Source of the DNA: an uncultured beta proteobacterium
GTDB lineage: Bacteria; Pseudomonadota; Gammaproteobacteria; Burkholderiales; SG8-41
NCBI GenBank assembly: GCA_902825845.1
Contig: CADECM010000012.1
Location: forward strand, 1 to 64,000
DNA length: 64,000 nt
Reading direction: 5' to 3'
Each line of letters opens with the position of its first letter. Within the stretch, counting starts at the first letter, position 1. Position numbers and translations under genes: made by a program. The notes below the pieces were generated by a model. The model was not told where the DNA came from. It worked only from the letters and a program-made list of their open reading frames with translations, and did not search any database. Positions 25,647 to 34,007 of the stretch are shown here, in pieces.

Positions 25647-27002
25647 TCATTGCGCCGCCATGCGCAGGCGCGCATTGAACCAGAATCGCGCGCCCTCGCC
25701 GTGGTCGCTGGTGACGCCGATATCGCCGCCCATGCGTTTGGCCAGATCGGTTGCGATACCCAGTCCCGCGCCGGCATTTGACGGCATGTCCGATACATTG
25801 TTAAGCCGGGTCAGGCGCTGGAATAACCGGCTGCGTTCCTCGGGCATAAGGCCGATGCCGGTGTCTTTGACCTCGGTGCGCAACGCGCAAACACCGTCCT
25901 GCACGCGCGCTTCGATCGCCACCGAAACCGAGCCGCTGTCGGTAAATTTCAAGGCATTGTCCACCAGTACGCCGAGCACCTGGCGCCACCGTACCGGGTC
26001 GCCCAGCAGCGCGTGCGGCACGTCGGGCGCAATCGCCACGGTGAACGCGATATTTTTTCGTTGTGCCGCCGGCTGGTACATGCGTTCAAGGCGCGCAACG
26101 ACGACGTGCGGGTCAAACCGCTCCTCGAACACATCCAGCGGCCCGGCCTGGATGCGGCTCATGTCGAGCGCGGCATCGATGGTATCCAGCAGCGACAGCG
26201 ACGCCTGCTGCGCCGTTTGCAGGCGCTCGCGCAGTTTGGTGTTCATGGGCATCATCAGCAATTGTTCATTCATGTCGCGCATCGCGTTCAGCGGCCCGCG
26301 CACTTGCCGGTTCATATTGGCGAGGAAACCCGATTTGGCGCGGTCGGCGGATTCGGCGCTGTCGCGCGCCTGCGCCAGACCCTGCGCCATGCGCTGCAGT
26401 GCCAGGCGCTGCGTAATATTGTCGCGCAGCGTTTTCTCCGTCCATAGCGCCACCCGGGTCAAGTAGGAAATGTACACCACCGATGCGAACAGCAGCCAGC
26501 CCGCGGTTTCGCCGCCGCGCAGATAAAGACTGACGGCAAACGGCACAATGGAAAACACCAGGTAGCAAACGTACGACTTTGCATAAGGCCCGAACGACGC
26601 CACCGCGCCCGCCGGCATGCCCACCAGCATGATTGCCGCGATCAACTGCATTTGCGGGTGTTCGAACGGAAACAGCGCAGTGCCGGCGTATGCCCACAGC
26701 AAGCCGGTGAGGGACGCCAGCGCAATGAGCCCCCCCGCCCATGCGCGTGTGCGGCCCTCCGGGGTATGGCGCTTTCTGATGGCGGCCAGCCCGACGCGCA
26801 CCAGGCTCACCAGCGAAATGGCACACACCCATCCCAGCAGTTCGCGTTGCGGCGCCACGGTCCATAACGCCAGCGTATAGAGCCAGGCAACCGCAATCAC
26901 CGCCAGCGCGCCCACGAAACCCAACTGGTAAACCAGCCTCACCTGCTCCGCGAAAACCATCTGGCGATCGATGATTCGCGGATCGTCCTCCTCCCTGGTC
27001 AT
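25647..27002 (-). CDS. Membrane histidine-kinase homologue lacking the phospho-acceptor histidine
   Basis: A 451-residue protein with an N-terminal domain of about six or seven membrane helices (residues 25-190) and a short coiled linker, then a HisKA/HATPase pair. The H-box reads FLANMNRQVRGPLNAM, so the position of the catalytic histidine (canonical SHE) is arginine R232 and the next glutamate is glutamine. The ATP-binding domain is intact: N-box LVDNALKFT, G1 DTGIGL, G2 GAGLGIA. It cannot autophosphorylate on the usual site, so it may bind ATP, heterodimerise, or regulate another kinase. No response regulator is adjacent. The ATG has AAGAAG upstream. Confidence 0.87.
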   Translation of the reverse strand: MTREEDDPRIIDRQMVFAEQVRLVYQLGFVGALAVIAVAWLYTLALWTVAPQRELLGWVCAISLVSLVRVGLAAIRKRHTPEGRTRAWAGGLIALASLTGLLWAYAGTALFPFEHPQMQLIAAIMLVGMPAGAVASFGPYAKSYVCYLVFSIVPFAVSLYLRGGETAGWLLFASVVYISYLTRVALWTEKTLRDNITQRLALQRMAQGLAQARDSAESADRAKSGFLANMNRQVRGPLNAMRDMNEQLLMMPMNTKLRERLQTAQQASLSLLDTIDAALDMSRIQAGPLDVFEERFDPHVVVARLERMYQPAAQRKNIAFTVAIAPDVPHALLGDPVRWRQVLGVLVDNALKFTDSGSVSVAIEARVQDGVCALRTEVKDTGIGLMPEERSRLFQRLTRLNNVSDMPSNAGAGLGIATDLAKRMGGDIGVTSDHGEGARFWFNARLRMAAQ

Positions 27003-27172
27003 AAGCTTCTTCTTATATCAGTGCGGTGCGGCGGCTGAATTCCCGCCGCATCACAAAATGCCACGCGAACACGCCACGGCGCCACCGCGCACATAGTCAA
27101 ACCCGTGTCAAATTTCGGGCATAAAAGACAAATAGGCAATAGGTATTTCAGCCTAGGTTGCGGGGCCTGGCA

Positions 27173-27682
27173 TTACGGACGTCGCTCGGACGCCGCGGCC
27201 GCCAGCGCCAGTATCCGTTCCAACGCATACGCCACCGCCTGCCGCCGCACGGCTTCGCGGTCACCATTAAAACGGATGACTGACGTCTGCGCCGGGGATC
27301 CCTTGGCACCCCATCCGAAAAACACGGTACCCACCGGCTTTTGCGGCGTGCCGCCCGACGGACCTACCGTGCCGCTGACCGATACCGCGACCTGCGCGTG
27401 GCTGCGCGCCAGTGCGCCTTCCGTCATTTCCAGCACCGTTTGCGCTGACACAGCGCCGTGTTGCTCCAGCGTTTCCGGCTTCACGCCCAGCATTTCGCGT
27501 TTTGAAATATAGGTATAGGTCACAAATCCGCGCTCGAACCATTCCGAACTGCCAGGCACCGCGGTAACCGCCTGGGCAATCCAGCCGCCGGTGCAGGATT
27601 CTGCCGTGGCCATCATGATGCCTTTGGCTTCGAGCGCCTGCCCGACGCGCACGGCGAGTTCATACAGCTGTGTATCGTTCAC
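27173..27682 (-). CDS. pncC: Nicotinamide-nucleotide amidase (CinA C-terminal domain protein)
   Basis: A 169-residue stand-alone CinA-C/PncC protein, without the N-terminal molybdopterin-like domain of long CinA. Signature segments are ATAESCTGG (serine nucleophile, about 25-33), GFVTYT, and SVSGTVGPSGGT with KPVGTVFF. It deamidates NMN to NaMN in pyridine nucleotide recycling. The start is GTG, 4 nt after the pgpA stop codon, so it is the last gene of the thiL-pgpA-pncC operon. Confidence 0.95.
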   Translation of the reverse strand: MNDTQLYELAVRVGQALEAKGIMMATAESCTGGWIAQAVTAVPGSSEWFERGFVTYTYISKREMLGVKPETLEQHGAVSAQTVLEMTEGALARSHAQVAVSVSGTVGPSGGTPQKPVGTVFFGWGAKGSPAQTSVIRFNGDREAVRRQAVAYALERILALAAAASERRP

Positions 27683-27686
27683 GGAT

Positions 27687-28202
27687 TCAGTCGATCAGGG
27701 TTTTCACCAGCGCCAGCACCAGCAGCGTGTAGCCGGCAGCAAGCAGGTCATCAAACATGACGCCAAAACCGTTCTTCAGCGTGCGGTCAAAATGGCGTAT
27801 CGGTGCCGGCTTGACGATATCAAAAAAGCGAAACAGCAGGAAAGCGCCGCACTGCCACGCCCATCCGGCCGGCGTGAACAGCAATACCAGCAGAAACGCC
27901 ACGGTTTCATCCCACACCATGCCACTGTGGTCGGACATCCCGAGCGCTCGTCCGGTGGCGTGGCAGGCCCACGTGCCAGTAATAAAAAGTACAATAAAAA
28001 CAAATAGTTGCATTACGGCAGCCGTGTGTGCCGCGAGCAGTGCATAGAGCGGAAACGCCAGCAGCGTACCGAATGTGCCCGGCGCAAATGGCGCCAACCC
28101 GATGCCGCCGGCAAACGCGATGCCATGCGCGGGATGCGCATAGACAAAACGCAGCGTGGGGTGCGCGCCGCGCAGCGGCGAGGGATCAGCCAAAGTGATC
28201 AA
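27687..28202 (-). CDS. pgpA: Phosphatidylglycerophosphatase A
   Basis: A 171-residue inner-membrane phosphatase that dephosphorylates PGP to phosphatidylglycerol. Conserved segments are GIGLAPFAPGTFGT, WDE in GMVWDETVAF, and FDIVKPAPI followed by GFGVMFDDLLAG. Three or four membrane helices are present. The start is a TTG overlapping the thiL 3' end (28202, or 28193). One membrane helix is encoded by a copy of the AT-rich junction motif (27993-28010), an unusual AT island in GC-rich coding sequence. Confidence 0.93.
   Translation of the reverse strand: MITLADPSPLRGAHPTLRFVYAHPAHGIAFAGGIGLAPFAPGTFGTLLAFPLYALLAAHTAAVMQLFVFIVLFITGTWACHATGRALGMSDHSGMVWDETVAFLLVLLFTPAGWAWQCGAFLLFRFFDIVKPAPIRHFDRTLKNGFGVMFDDLLAAGYTLLVLALVKTLID
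27993..28010 (-). repeat. AT-rich junction motif, copy 7, inside pgpA
   Basis: On the minus strand CAACTATTTGTTTTTATT, encoding Q-L-F-V-F-I of a membrane helix. It is the only copy inside a coding region and matches copy 1 at nearly every position. Confidence 0.45.
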
Positions 28203-29160
28203 AACCGGTTACGCCATCGAGCCTGACGCCTTCCCCCCGCGCGCTGACCACCCGAACCGGCGCCCCGCGGTACCCGCGCCGCCGTTTGAAAATGCTGCCG
28301 ACGCAGGTCACCGCCACGCCTGCGCGCGCGCCCGCGCGCAACACGGCGGCCCGCCGCGCGGCCGGCGCGGTAAAACACAGTTCGTAATCATCGCCGCCGG
28401 CGAGCGCCAAACGCCGGCCCACGCGCGTGGCGCGCATGGCCCGCAGCACGCGGGATACCGGCAGCGCGTCGACGTCGATTTGCGCGCACATGCCGGAGCG
28501 CTCGCAAACATGGCCGAGATCGGCAAGCAGGCCATCGGAAATATCGATCGCACTGTGCGCGATGCCGCGCAGCGCAGCACCCAACGCCACGCGCGGCACC
28601 GGGCGATCCAGACGCCGCGCGGCCGCGCGCAGTTGCGCCGCGGCGATGCGCACCTCACGCTTGCGCGCGGCCACGGCCAGCGCTGCATCGCCCAGCGTGC
28701 CCGACACCCACACCTCATCGCCCGCGCGTGCGCCGTCGCGGCGCAGCGCCTGGGCGGCAGGCACTTCCCCCATGATCTGCACGCACAGGTTCAGCGGCCC
28801 GCGCGTAGTATCGCCGCCGATCAAATCCACGCCATGCGCACGCGCCAGGCGCATGAACCCGCCCGTAAATGCCGCCAGCCAGCGCGTGTCCGCGCCGGGC
28901 AAGGCCAGCGCCAGCGTTGCCCAGCGCGGCGTCGCGCCCATTGCCGCCAGATCGGACAGGTTCACCGCCAGTGCCTTGTGGCCCAGCGCCGCGGGATCGG
29001 CACCTTTGAAAAAATGCCGCCCTTCAACCAGCATGTCCACGGATATCGCCAGTGTGTGGCCCCGCCGCACACGAATCAGCGCTGCATCGTCGCCCACGCC
29101 CAACAGCGTATGCCGCGTGCGATGCGTGAAGTACTTTTCGATCAGCGCAAATTCATTCAT
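28186..29160 (-). CDS. thiL: Thiamine-monophosphate kinase
   Basis: A 324-residue ThiL of the PurM/AIR synthase fold. It has the N-terminal FALIEKYF, the metal/ATP loops GVGDDAALI, SVDMLVEGRHF, NLSDLAAMGATP, GGDTTRG, and the C-terminal DISDGLLADLGH and GGDDYELCF. It phosphorylates thiamine monophosphate to the diphosphate. It overlaps pgpA by 17 nt and its ATG follows the stop of the upstream small membrane protein gene by one base. Confidence 0.96.
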   Translation of the reverse strand: MNEFALIEKYFTHRTRHTLLGVGDDAALIRVRRGHTLAISVDMLVEGRHFFKGADPAALGHKALAVNLSDLAAMGATPRWATLALALPGADTRWLAAFTGGFMRLARAHGVDLIGGDTTRGPLNLCVQIMGEVPAAQALRRDGARAGDEVWVSGTLGDAALAVAARKREVRIAAAQLRAAARRLDRPVPRVALGAALRGIAHSAIDISDGLLADLGHVCERSGMCAQIDVDALPVSRVLRAMRATRVGRRLALAGGDDYELCFTAPAARRAAVLRAGARAGVAVTCVGSIFKRRRGYRGAPVRVVSARGEGVRLDGVTGFDHFG

Positions 29161-29161
29161 C

Positions 29162-29419
29162 TCAGGTTTGCGGCGGCGATGCACCGGTGGCGCTGCCTTG
29201 CTGTTCGAGTTTCTGCTGCTCCTGCACCCATTTCTTCTTCAGCATGGACGGCATCCAGAAATCCACCGCTGCGAAGCCGAAAAAAAACAGAATCAGCATG
29301 GTGACCTTGTCCTCCGGCAGGAAGCTGCGGCCTGCCAGCAGGATGTAGCCGCCAATCACCAGATTCAACACGCCGGCGGCGTAAAAAAGGAAAATGCGTT
29401 TTCTCAGTTTGTCAGGCAT
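29162..29419 (-). CDS. Small membrane protein with two transmembrane helices
   Basis: An 85-residue protein. After a basic N-terminus (MPDKLRKR) come two hydrophobic helices (about residues 10-30 and 39-60) and a charged, glutamine-rich cytoplasmic tail. The start is taken at 29419, where GGAG stands 6 nt upstream; the frame is open a further 15 codons. It sits between nusB and thiL in the housekeeping operon, but I do not recognise a named family. Confidence 0.8.
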   Translation of the reverse strand: MPDKLRKRIFLFYAAGVLNLVIGGYILLAGRSFLPEDKVTMLILFFFGFAAVDFWMPSMLKKKWVQEQQKLEQQGSATGASPPQT

Positions 29420-29514
29420 GGTTGCTCCATCAAAAGCCGGGTCGGGAATCTGAATTTTATCCAAGCGCCGTGTTCGTGCACGGCCTGCCGCGCCACACGC
29501 CGCCCAACAACCGT

Positions 29515-29991
29515 TCAGCCTGCGGCGCGTGCCGGCCGCGCCGAGCGCACTTCGGGCCCACGCAGTGTCGCGGCGAGTTTATCCAGAACCCCATTCACAT
29601 ATTTGTGGCCATCGCTGCCGCCAAACACCTTGGCCAGCTCCACCGCTTCATTGATGATCACGCGGTACGGCACGTCCGGATGGTGCAGGAATTCGCATGC
29701 GGCAATCATCAATATGGCGCGTTCGATGGGCGACAATTGATCGATTGGCCGGTCGAGGCAAGGCGCGATACAGCCCTCTATCCCCGTGACATCCTGGATC
29801 GCGCCGTCCAGTAAGGCGCGAAAATACAGCGGGTCGCATTTGTCGTAGCCGCGGAACAATGCGATGTCGGCAGCAATGTCCTCGACCGCGGGCCGCGCCA
29901 GCAGCCACTGATACAAGCCTTGCAATGCAAATTCCCGCGAGCGCCGGCGCGCTGACTTCACAGCCTCGGGACGGCGCACGCTGTTTTGCAT
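29515..29991 (-). CDS. nusB: Transcription antitermination protein NusB
   Basis: A 158-residue all-helical NusB. Typical features are SRRRSREFALQGLYQWLL, LDRPIDQLSPIERAIL, and VIINEAVELAKVFGG followed by KYVNGVLDKLA. It binds boxA RNA with NusE for rRNA antitermination. The ATG comes directly out of an AT-rich junction motif, with no Shine-Dalgarno, 16 nt after the ribH stop codon. Confidence 0.96.
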   Translation of the reverse strand: MQNSVRRPEAVKSARRRSREFALQGLYQWLLARPAVEDIAADIALFRGYDKCDPLYFRALLDGAIQDVTGIEGCIAPCLDRPIDQLSPIERAILMIAACEFLHHPDVPYRVIINEAVELAKVFGGSDGHKYVNGVLDKLAATLRGPEVRSARPARAAG

Positions 29992-30008
29992 AAGTATTTG
30001 TTTTTATT
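29991..30008 (+). repeat. AT-rich junction motif, copy 8
   Basis: TAAGTATTTGTTTTTATT fills the entire gap between ribH and nusB. On the coding (minus) strand the last T and the preceding A contribute to the nusB ATG. Confidence 0.65.
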
Positions 30009-30478
30009 CACTTTATTTTGCGAAGTAAATTCACCATCTCGACCGCCGCCAAGGCGCAGTCGGCACCTTTTTGCGCCATCCGTGCCAGCGCCTGATCGTC
30101 GTCTTCGGTGGTCAATATGCCGTTGGCGACGGGAACGCCGGTATCGAGCTGCACGCGCGTAATCCCGGCACACGACTCGTTGGATACAATTTCAAAATGA
30201 TACGTCTCGCCGCGAATCACCGCACCCAGCGCGATCAACGCGTCGTAGTTGCCGCTCTGCGCCATGGTCTGTAAAACCAGCGGAATTTCCAGTGCGCCGG
30301 GCACCGTGGCGATGCGCATATCCCTGGGACTGACACCGAACTTGGCCAGTTCCGCAGTACAACTCGACAGCAGGCCTTCGCCGATATCCGAGTTAAATCG
30401 CCCTACCACGATGCCGATGCGCAATCCCGCGCCGCGGTGGTCGGGCTCAAATTCTTCGATATTGTCGTAGCGGGACAT
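30008..30478 (-). CDS. ribH: 6,7-dimethyl-8-ribityllumazine synthase
   Basis: A 156-residue lumazine synthase with the expected segments [42 protein letters not shown] and [12 protein letters not shown]; the catalytic histidine is in the TYHFE motif. It condenses the RibA/RibD product with dihydroxybutanone phosphate. The start at MSRYDN is 30478; the frame is open upstream, but that part is only the octamer repeat element translated (a run of HPFTRSPVH-like units). It follows ribB across that element. Confidence 0.96.
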   Translation of the reverse strand: MSRYDNIEEFEPDHRGAGLRIGIVVGRFNSDIGEGLLSSCTAELAKFGVSPRDMRIATVPGALEIPLVLQTMAQSGNYDALIALGAVIRGETYHFEIVSNESCAGITRVQLDTGVPVANGILTTEDDDQALARMAQKGADCALAAVEMVNLLRKIK

Positions 30479-30486
30479 GGTTAAGG

Positions 30487-30692
30487 TATGAACGGGTGAC
30501 GGGGTTGACCGGTGAACGAGTGAACGAGTTGACCGGTGAACGGGTGAACGGGTGAACGGGTGAACCCCTGCAGCCGCGGTTTGGCAACGGCATCGCACGG
30601 GGCGGCAACCCACCCACGTACCCAATCGTTCACTCGTTCACTCGTTAACTCGTTCACCTGTTCACTGCCTTTTAACCCGTTCACTCGGTCAC
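30487..30692. repeat. Octanucleotide inverted-repeat element 1 (ribB-ribH gap)
   Basis: The left arm (about 30491-30565) consists of 8-bp units near GGGTGAAC, the right arm (about 30627-30692) of units near CGTTCACT, with a spacer of about 60 bp between them. The arms are reverse complements. On the minus strand the element begins with GTGACCGAGTGA, which supplies the last codons and stop of ribB. The core AACCCCT-CAGC and the CAACCCACCCA of the spacer recur in element 2. Confidence 0.85.
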
Positions 30693-31811
30693 TTTCTTTT
30701 GCGGCGGTTGCGCATACCCCACCACCTCAAGATCGAATCCGGCCATGCTCGGCATGCGCCGCGGCACCGCCATCAGGCGCATTTTCTTGACCCCCAGATC
30801 GCGCAAAATCTGCGCGCCGATGCCATAGTTGCGCAATTCCATCTTGGGCGGCACGCGCTTGTCGGCGGCCGGGCGCGCGCGCGACAGCAACTCCTCCGCA
30901 CTCTCCTGCCGATGCAGCAGCAACAACACACCACAGCCCGACTTCGCGATCGATGCCAGCGCATCATGGAAATTCCACGAGTGGGTGGTGCTCCCCTTGT
31001 CGAGCAGATCGATCAGCGATACCGGCTCATGCACGCGCACCAGGACTTCCTTCGCCTCGGTGATGTTACCCTTGACCAGCGCCAGATGCGTGGCGCGGCC
31101 GATGCGGTCGCTGTAGGCGTACAGCTTGAATGCGCCCTGCACCGTGTCCAGCGTGCGCTCCGAAGCCCGTTCGACCAGTGACTCGGTACGCCCGCGGTGC
31201 TGGATCAAATCGGTGATGGTGCCGATCTTCAGACCATGCTGCGCGGCAAACGGAATCAGGTCCGGCAAGCGTGCCATCTCACCGTCATCCTTCAGAATTT
31301 CGCAGATTACCGCCGCCGGTTGCAAACCGGCCAACCGCGCCAGATCGCAGCCTGCCTCGGTGTGTCCCGCGCGCACCAGCACGCCGCCGTCCTGCGCCAT
31401 CAACGGAAAAATATGGCCGGGTTGCACCAGATCATGCGCGGATGCATCGGCGCGGATAGCCGCGCGCACGGTGGTGGCGCGGTCAGCCGCGGAAATACCG
31501 GTGGTCACGCCCTCTGCCGCCTCGATCGACACCGTGAAATTGGTGCCCAGCGGCGAACGGTTGTTTGACACCATCAGCGGCAAATTCAGCTGACGGCAGC
31601 GCTCCCCGGTGAGCGTCAGGCAGATCAGCCCGCGTCCGAAGCGCGCCATGAAATTGATCGCTTCGGCCGTGGCATGCTCGGCCGCGATCAGCAAATCACC
31701 TTCATTTTCGCGGTCTTCCTCATCCACCAGCACCACCATGCGGCCAGCGCGGATCTCGGCGATGATCTCCGCGGGCGAACTGATCGACACCGCTGCGGCG
31801 GGCGAATTCAT
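30681..31811 (-). CDS. ribB: 3,4-dihydroxy-2-butanone-4-phosphate synthase with degenerate GTP cyclohydrolase II domain (RibBX type)
   Basis: 376 residues. The N-terminal 200 residues are a complete DHBP synthase: [45 protein letters not shown] and [12 protein letters not shown]. The C-terminal half is GTP cyclohydrolase II-like but has lost the zinc cysteines: the CxxxG..RCDC region is replaced by [14 protein letters not shown] near residue 255. It therefore makes the four-carbon unit only, and the true ribA must lie elsewhere. Such RibBX fusions are known in proteobacteria. It overlaps ribE by 4 nt (ATGA); its stop codon lies in the octamer element. Confidence 0.93.
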   Translation of the reverse strand: MNSPAAAVSISSPAEIIAEIRAGRMVVLVDEEDRENEGDLLIAAEHATAEAINFMARFGRGLICLTLTGERCRQLNLPLMVSNNRSPLGTNFTVSIEAAEGVTTGISAADRATTVRAAIRADASAHDLVQPGHIFPLMAQDGGVLVRAGHTEAGCDLARLAGLQPAAVICEILKDDGEMARLPDLIPFAAQHGLKIGTITDLIQHRGRTESLVERASERTLDTVQGAFKLYAYSDRIGRATHLALVKGNITEAKEVLVRVHEPVSLIDLLDKGSTTHSWNFHDALASIAKSGCGVLLLLHRQESAEELLSRARPAADKRVPPKMELRNYGIGAQILRDLGVKKMRLMAVPRRMPSMAGFDLEVVGYAQPPQKKVTE

Positions 31812-32404
31812 AGCGAACGTCCGAACTGGTTCAAACGCTCGACATAGCGCGCCACCGTATCGGCCTCCAGATTGACGCGCGAACCCGCGGCCAGCGCGCC
31901 CAGATTGGTCGCCGCCAGCGTATGAGGAATGATGTTTACCGAAAATCGCATGCCGTCCACTTCGTTCACTGTGAGACTCGCTCCGTTAATTGCAATTGAA
32001 CCCTTGACCGCCGTATAGCGCGCGACCGCGGCCGGCGCTTCAAACCAGAACACACGGTTATCGCCCGCGGCCTCCACGCTGACCACCACACCCGTGCCAT
32101 CGACATGGCCGCTGACCAGATGCCCGCCCAGACGATCCGACAGGCGCAGCGCACGCTCCAGATTCACCGTCTCACCCGCCTCGAAACCTGTGCTGCAGCG
32201 CAGGGTTTCAAGCGACACATCGGCATCGAATCCCCCGGCAGCGATCGCGACCGCCGTGAGGCATACGCCATTGACCGCAATGCTCTCGCCGATTTGCCCG
32301 TCCGCCAGCCCGAGACCCGCCGCGGCGACCACGATGCGCCTGCCGCCGGCAGTGGGTTTCACCGACGCAATGCGGCCAACCGCGGTGACGATGCCGGTGA
32401 ACAT
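31808..32404 (-). CDS. ribE: Riboflavin synthase alpha chain
   Basis: A 198-residue riboflavin synthase with two internally similar lumazine-binding barrels; each half has its own [16 protein letters not shown]- and [12 protein letters not shown]-like copy, including the N-terminal catalytic MFTGI. It dismutates two lumazines to riboflavin. It overlaps the ribD stop by 1 nt (TAATG) and the ribB start by 4 nt, so the three are translationally coupled. I saw no FMN riboswitch upstream of this operon. Confidence 0.96.
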   Translation of the reverse strand: MFTGIVTAVGRIASVKPTAGGRRIVVAAAGLGLADGQIGESIAVNGVCLTAVAIAAGGFDADVSLETLRCSTGFEAGETVNLERALRLSDRLGGHLVSGHVDGTGVVVSVEAAGDNRVFWFEAPAAVARYTAVKGSIAINGASLTVNEVDGMRFSVNIIPHTLAATNLGALAAGSRVNLEADTVARYVERLNQFGRSL

Positions 32405-33504
32405 TATACCGGCGCTACCCGCGCAAGAATGCGGATATCCGGCCCGATCTGGCGCACGTCGACAAAATCCAGCCTGCGCTGCTGCGATAACGCCTGCAAT
32501 TCCGGCAGATTGAACATGCCGCGCGCGCGCTCGCCGATCAGGCTGGGCGCAAGGTAAACCAGCAGTTCGTCCACCAGACCCTCGTTCAGCAATGAGCCGT
32601 TGAGTTTGTAACCGGCTTCGACATGCAATTCGTTGATGCCCCGCCGCCCCAGTTCAAGCATCAAGTCCGGCAGTTCCACTTTGCCGCCGGCGTTGGGCAG
32701 CACCACGATGTCCGCGCCACGCGCGCGCAATGGCCCGGCGCGCGCCGCATCGTGCGCCGCCGCTGCAATCAAGGCCCCCGCGCCCATGACCCGCGCATCC
32801 GGCGGCGTCTCCAGGCGGCTGTCAACCACCACCCGCAATGGCTGACGCGTGGTCTGCACATCGCGCACCGTCAATTGCGGATTGTCGTCTTTGACCGTGC
32901 CGATGCCGGTCAGCACCGCACACGCCTGCGCGCGCCAGGCATGCCCATCGCGGCGCGCCTGTGGCCCGGTGATCCACTGGCTCTGCCCGTTCGCCAACGC
33001 CGTCTTGCCGTCCAGGCTTGCCGCCACCTTCAAACGCACCCACGGCCGCTGCCGCGTCATGCGCGACACGAATCCGATATTGAGTTCGCGCGCCTCATGC
33101 GCCATTGGACCGGTCTCGACGGCGATATTCGCCGCGCGCAACACGGCAAACCCCCTGCCGGCGACCAGCGGATTGGGATCCTCCATCGCGGCGATCACCC
33201 GCGACACGCCGGCAGATGCCAGCGCCTCGCAGCACGGCGGCGTGCGGCCGTGATGCGCGCACGGTTCGAGCGTCACATAAGCGGTCGCGCCGCGCGCGCG
33301 CCCGGCCGCCTCGCGCAACGCCAACACCTCCGCATGCGCTTCGCCCGCGCGCGCGTGCCAACCCTCGCCCACGACCGCGCCGTCGCGCACAATGACGCAG
33401 CCCACGCGCGGATTGGGCGTGGTGGTGTACAAACCGTGCCGCGCCAATTCCAGCGCGCGCGCCATGTACGGCTGGTGGCGCTGATGGTGTTCGCTGATCG
33501 TCAT
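32404..33504 (-). CDS. ribD: Bifunctional diaminohydroxyphosphoribosylaminopyrimidine deaminase/reductase
   Basis: A 366-residue RibD. The deaminase half has zinc ligands in HAE (H57, E59) and PCAHHGRTPPC (C82, C91). The reductase half has RPWVRLKVAASLDGK, NPQLTVR and the NADPH-binding PNAGGKVEL followed by GINELHVEAG. It carries out steps two and three of the pathway. The start at 33504 (MTISEHH) has only a weak ribosome binding site; the frame continues upstream by ten codons towards nrdR. Confidence 0.95.
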   Translation of the reverse strand: MTISEHHQRHQPYMARALELARHGLYTTTPNPRVGCVIVRDGAVVGEGWHARAGEAHAEVLALREAAGRARGATAYVTLEPCAHHGRTPPCCEALASAGVSRVIAAMEDPNPLVAGRGFAVLRAANIAVETGPMAHEARELNIGFVSRMTRQRPWVRLKVAASLDGKTALANGQSQWITGPQARRDGHAWRAQACAVLTGIGTVKDDNPQLTVRDVQTTRQPLRVVVDSRLETPPDARVMGAGALIAAAAHDAARAGPLRARGADIVVLPNAGGKVELPDLMLELGRRGINELHVEAGYKLNGSLLNEGLVDELLVYLAPSLIGERARGMFNLPELQALSQQRRLDFVDVRQIGPDIRILARVAPV

Positions 33505-33533
33505 ATTGGTCCGTGCGCGCACTCCGGCGCGCA

Positions 33534-34001
33534 CTATTTCCTGCCGGGACCCGGCTTCTGCACTTCCTTGATGGCGTCCTGAAAGTCATCGACACCCTGA
33601 AAACTGCGATAGACCGAGGCAAAGCGGATATAGGCGACCTGATCAAGCCGGTGCAGTTCGCGCATGACCATTTCACCGATGCGGCGCGCCTGCACCTCGC
33701 GCTCGCCCAGCGCCAGGATGTTCTGCGTGATGGTGGCAATCGCCTCGTCCACCAACTGCGTGGGCACCGGGCGTTTGTGCAGCGCGCGCATGAATCCGGT
33801 GCGCAGCTTCTCCAGATCGAATTCGGTGCGGCTGCCGTCCTGCTTGGCCACCTGCGGCATGCGCAGTTCCACCGTTTCATAGGTGGTAAAGCGTTTGCTG
33901 CACGCTTCGCAGCGGCGGCGGCGGCGGATGCTGTCGCCGGCATCACTCACGCGCGAGTCGATCACCTGCGTGGAATCGTGCTTGCAGAAGGGGCACTTCA
34001 T
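33534..34001 (-). CDS. nrdR: Transcriptional repressor NrdR
   Basis: A 155-residue NrdR: a zinc ribbon with C3, C6, C31 and C34, the DSR motif near residue 15, and an ATP-cone (residues 45-140) that senses ATP/dATP. It represses ribonucleotide reductase genes through NrdR boxes. The length and motifs are canonical. It is 6 nt downstream of glyA and 29 nt upstream of ribD. Confidence 0.97.
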   Translation of the reverse strand: MKCPFCKHDSTQVIDSRVSDAGDSIRRRRRCEACSKRFTTYETVELRMPQVAKQDGSRTEFDLEKLRTGFMRALHKRPVPTQLVDEAIATITQNILALGEREVQARRIGEMVMRELHRLDQVAYIRFASVYRSFQGVDDFQDAIKEVQKPGPGRK

Positions 34002-34007
34002 TCGCGG

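Noticed and set aside
30479-30625. N-terminal extension of ribH
   Set aside because: It only translates the octamer repeat element; lumazine synthase begins at 30478.
30681-33534. FMN riboswitch for the riboflavin genes
   Set aside because: The genes overlap or nearly abut and no RFN-type conserved segments were seen upstream of ribD, ribE or ribB.
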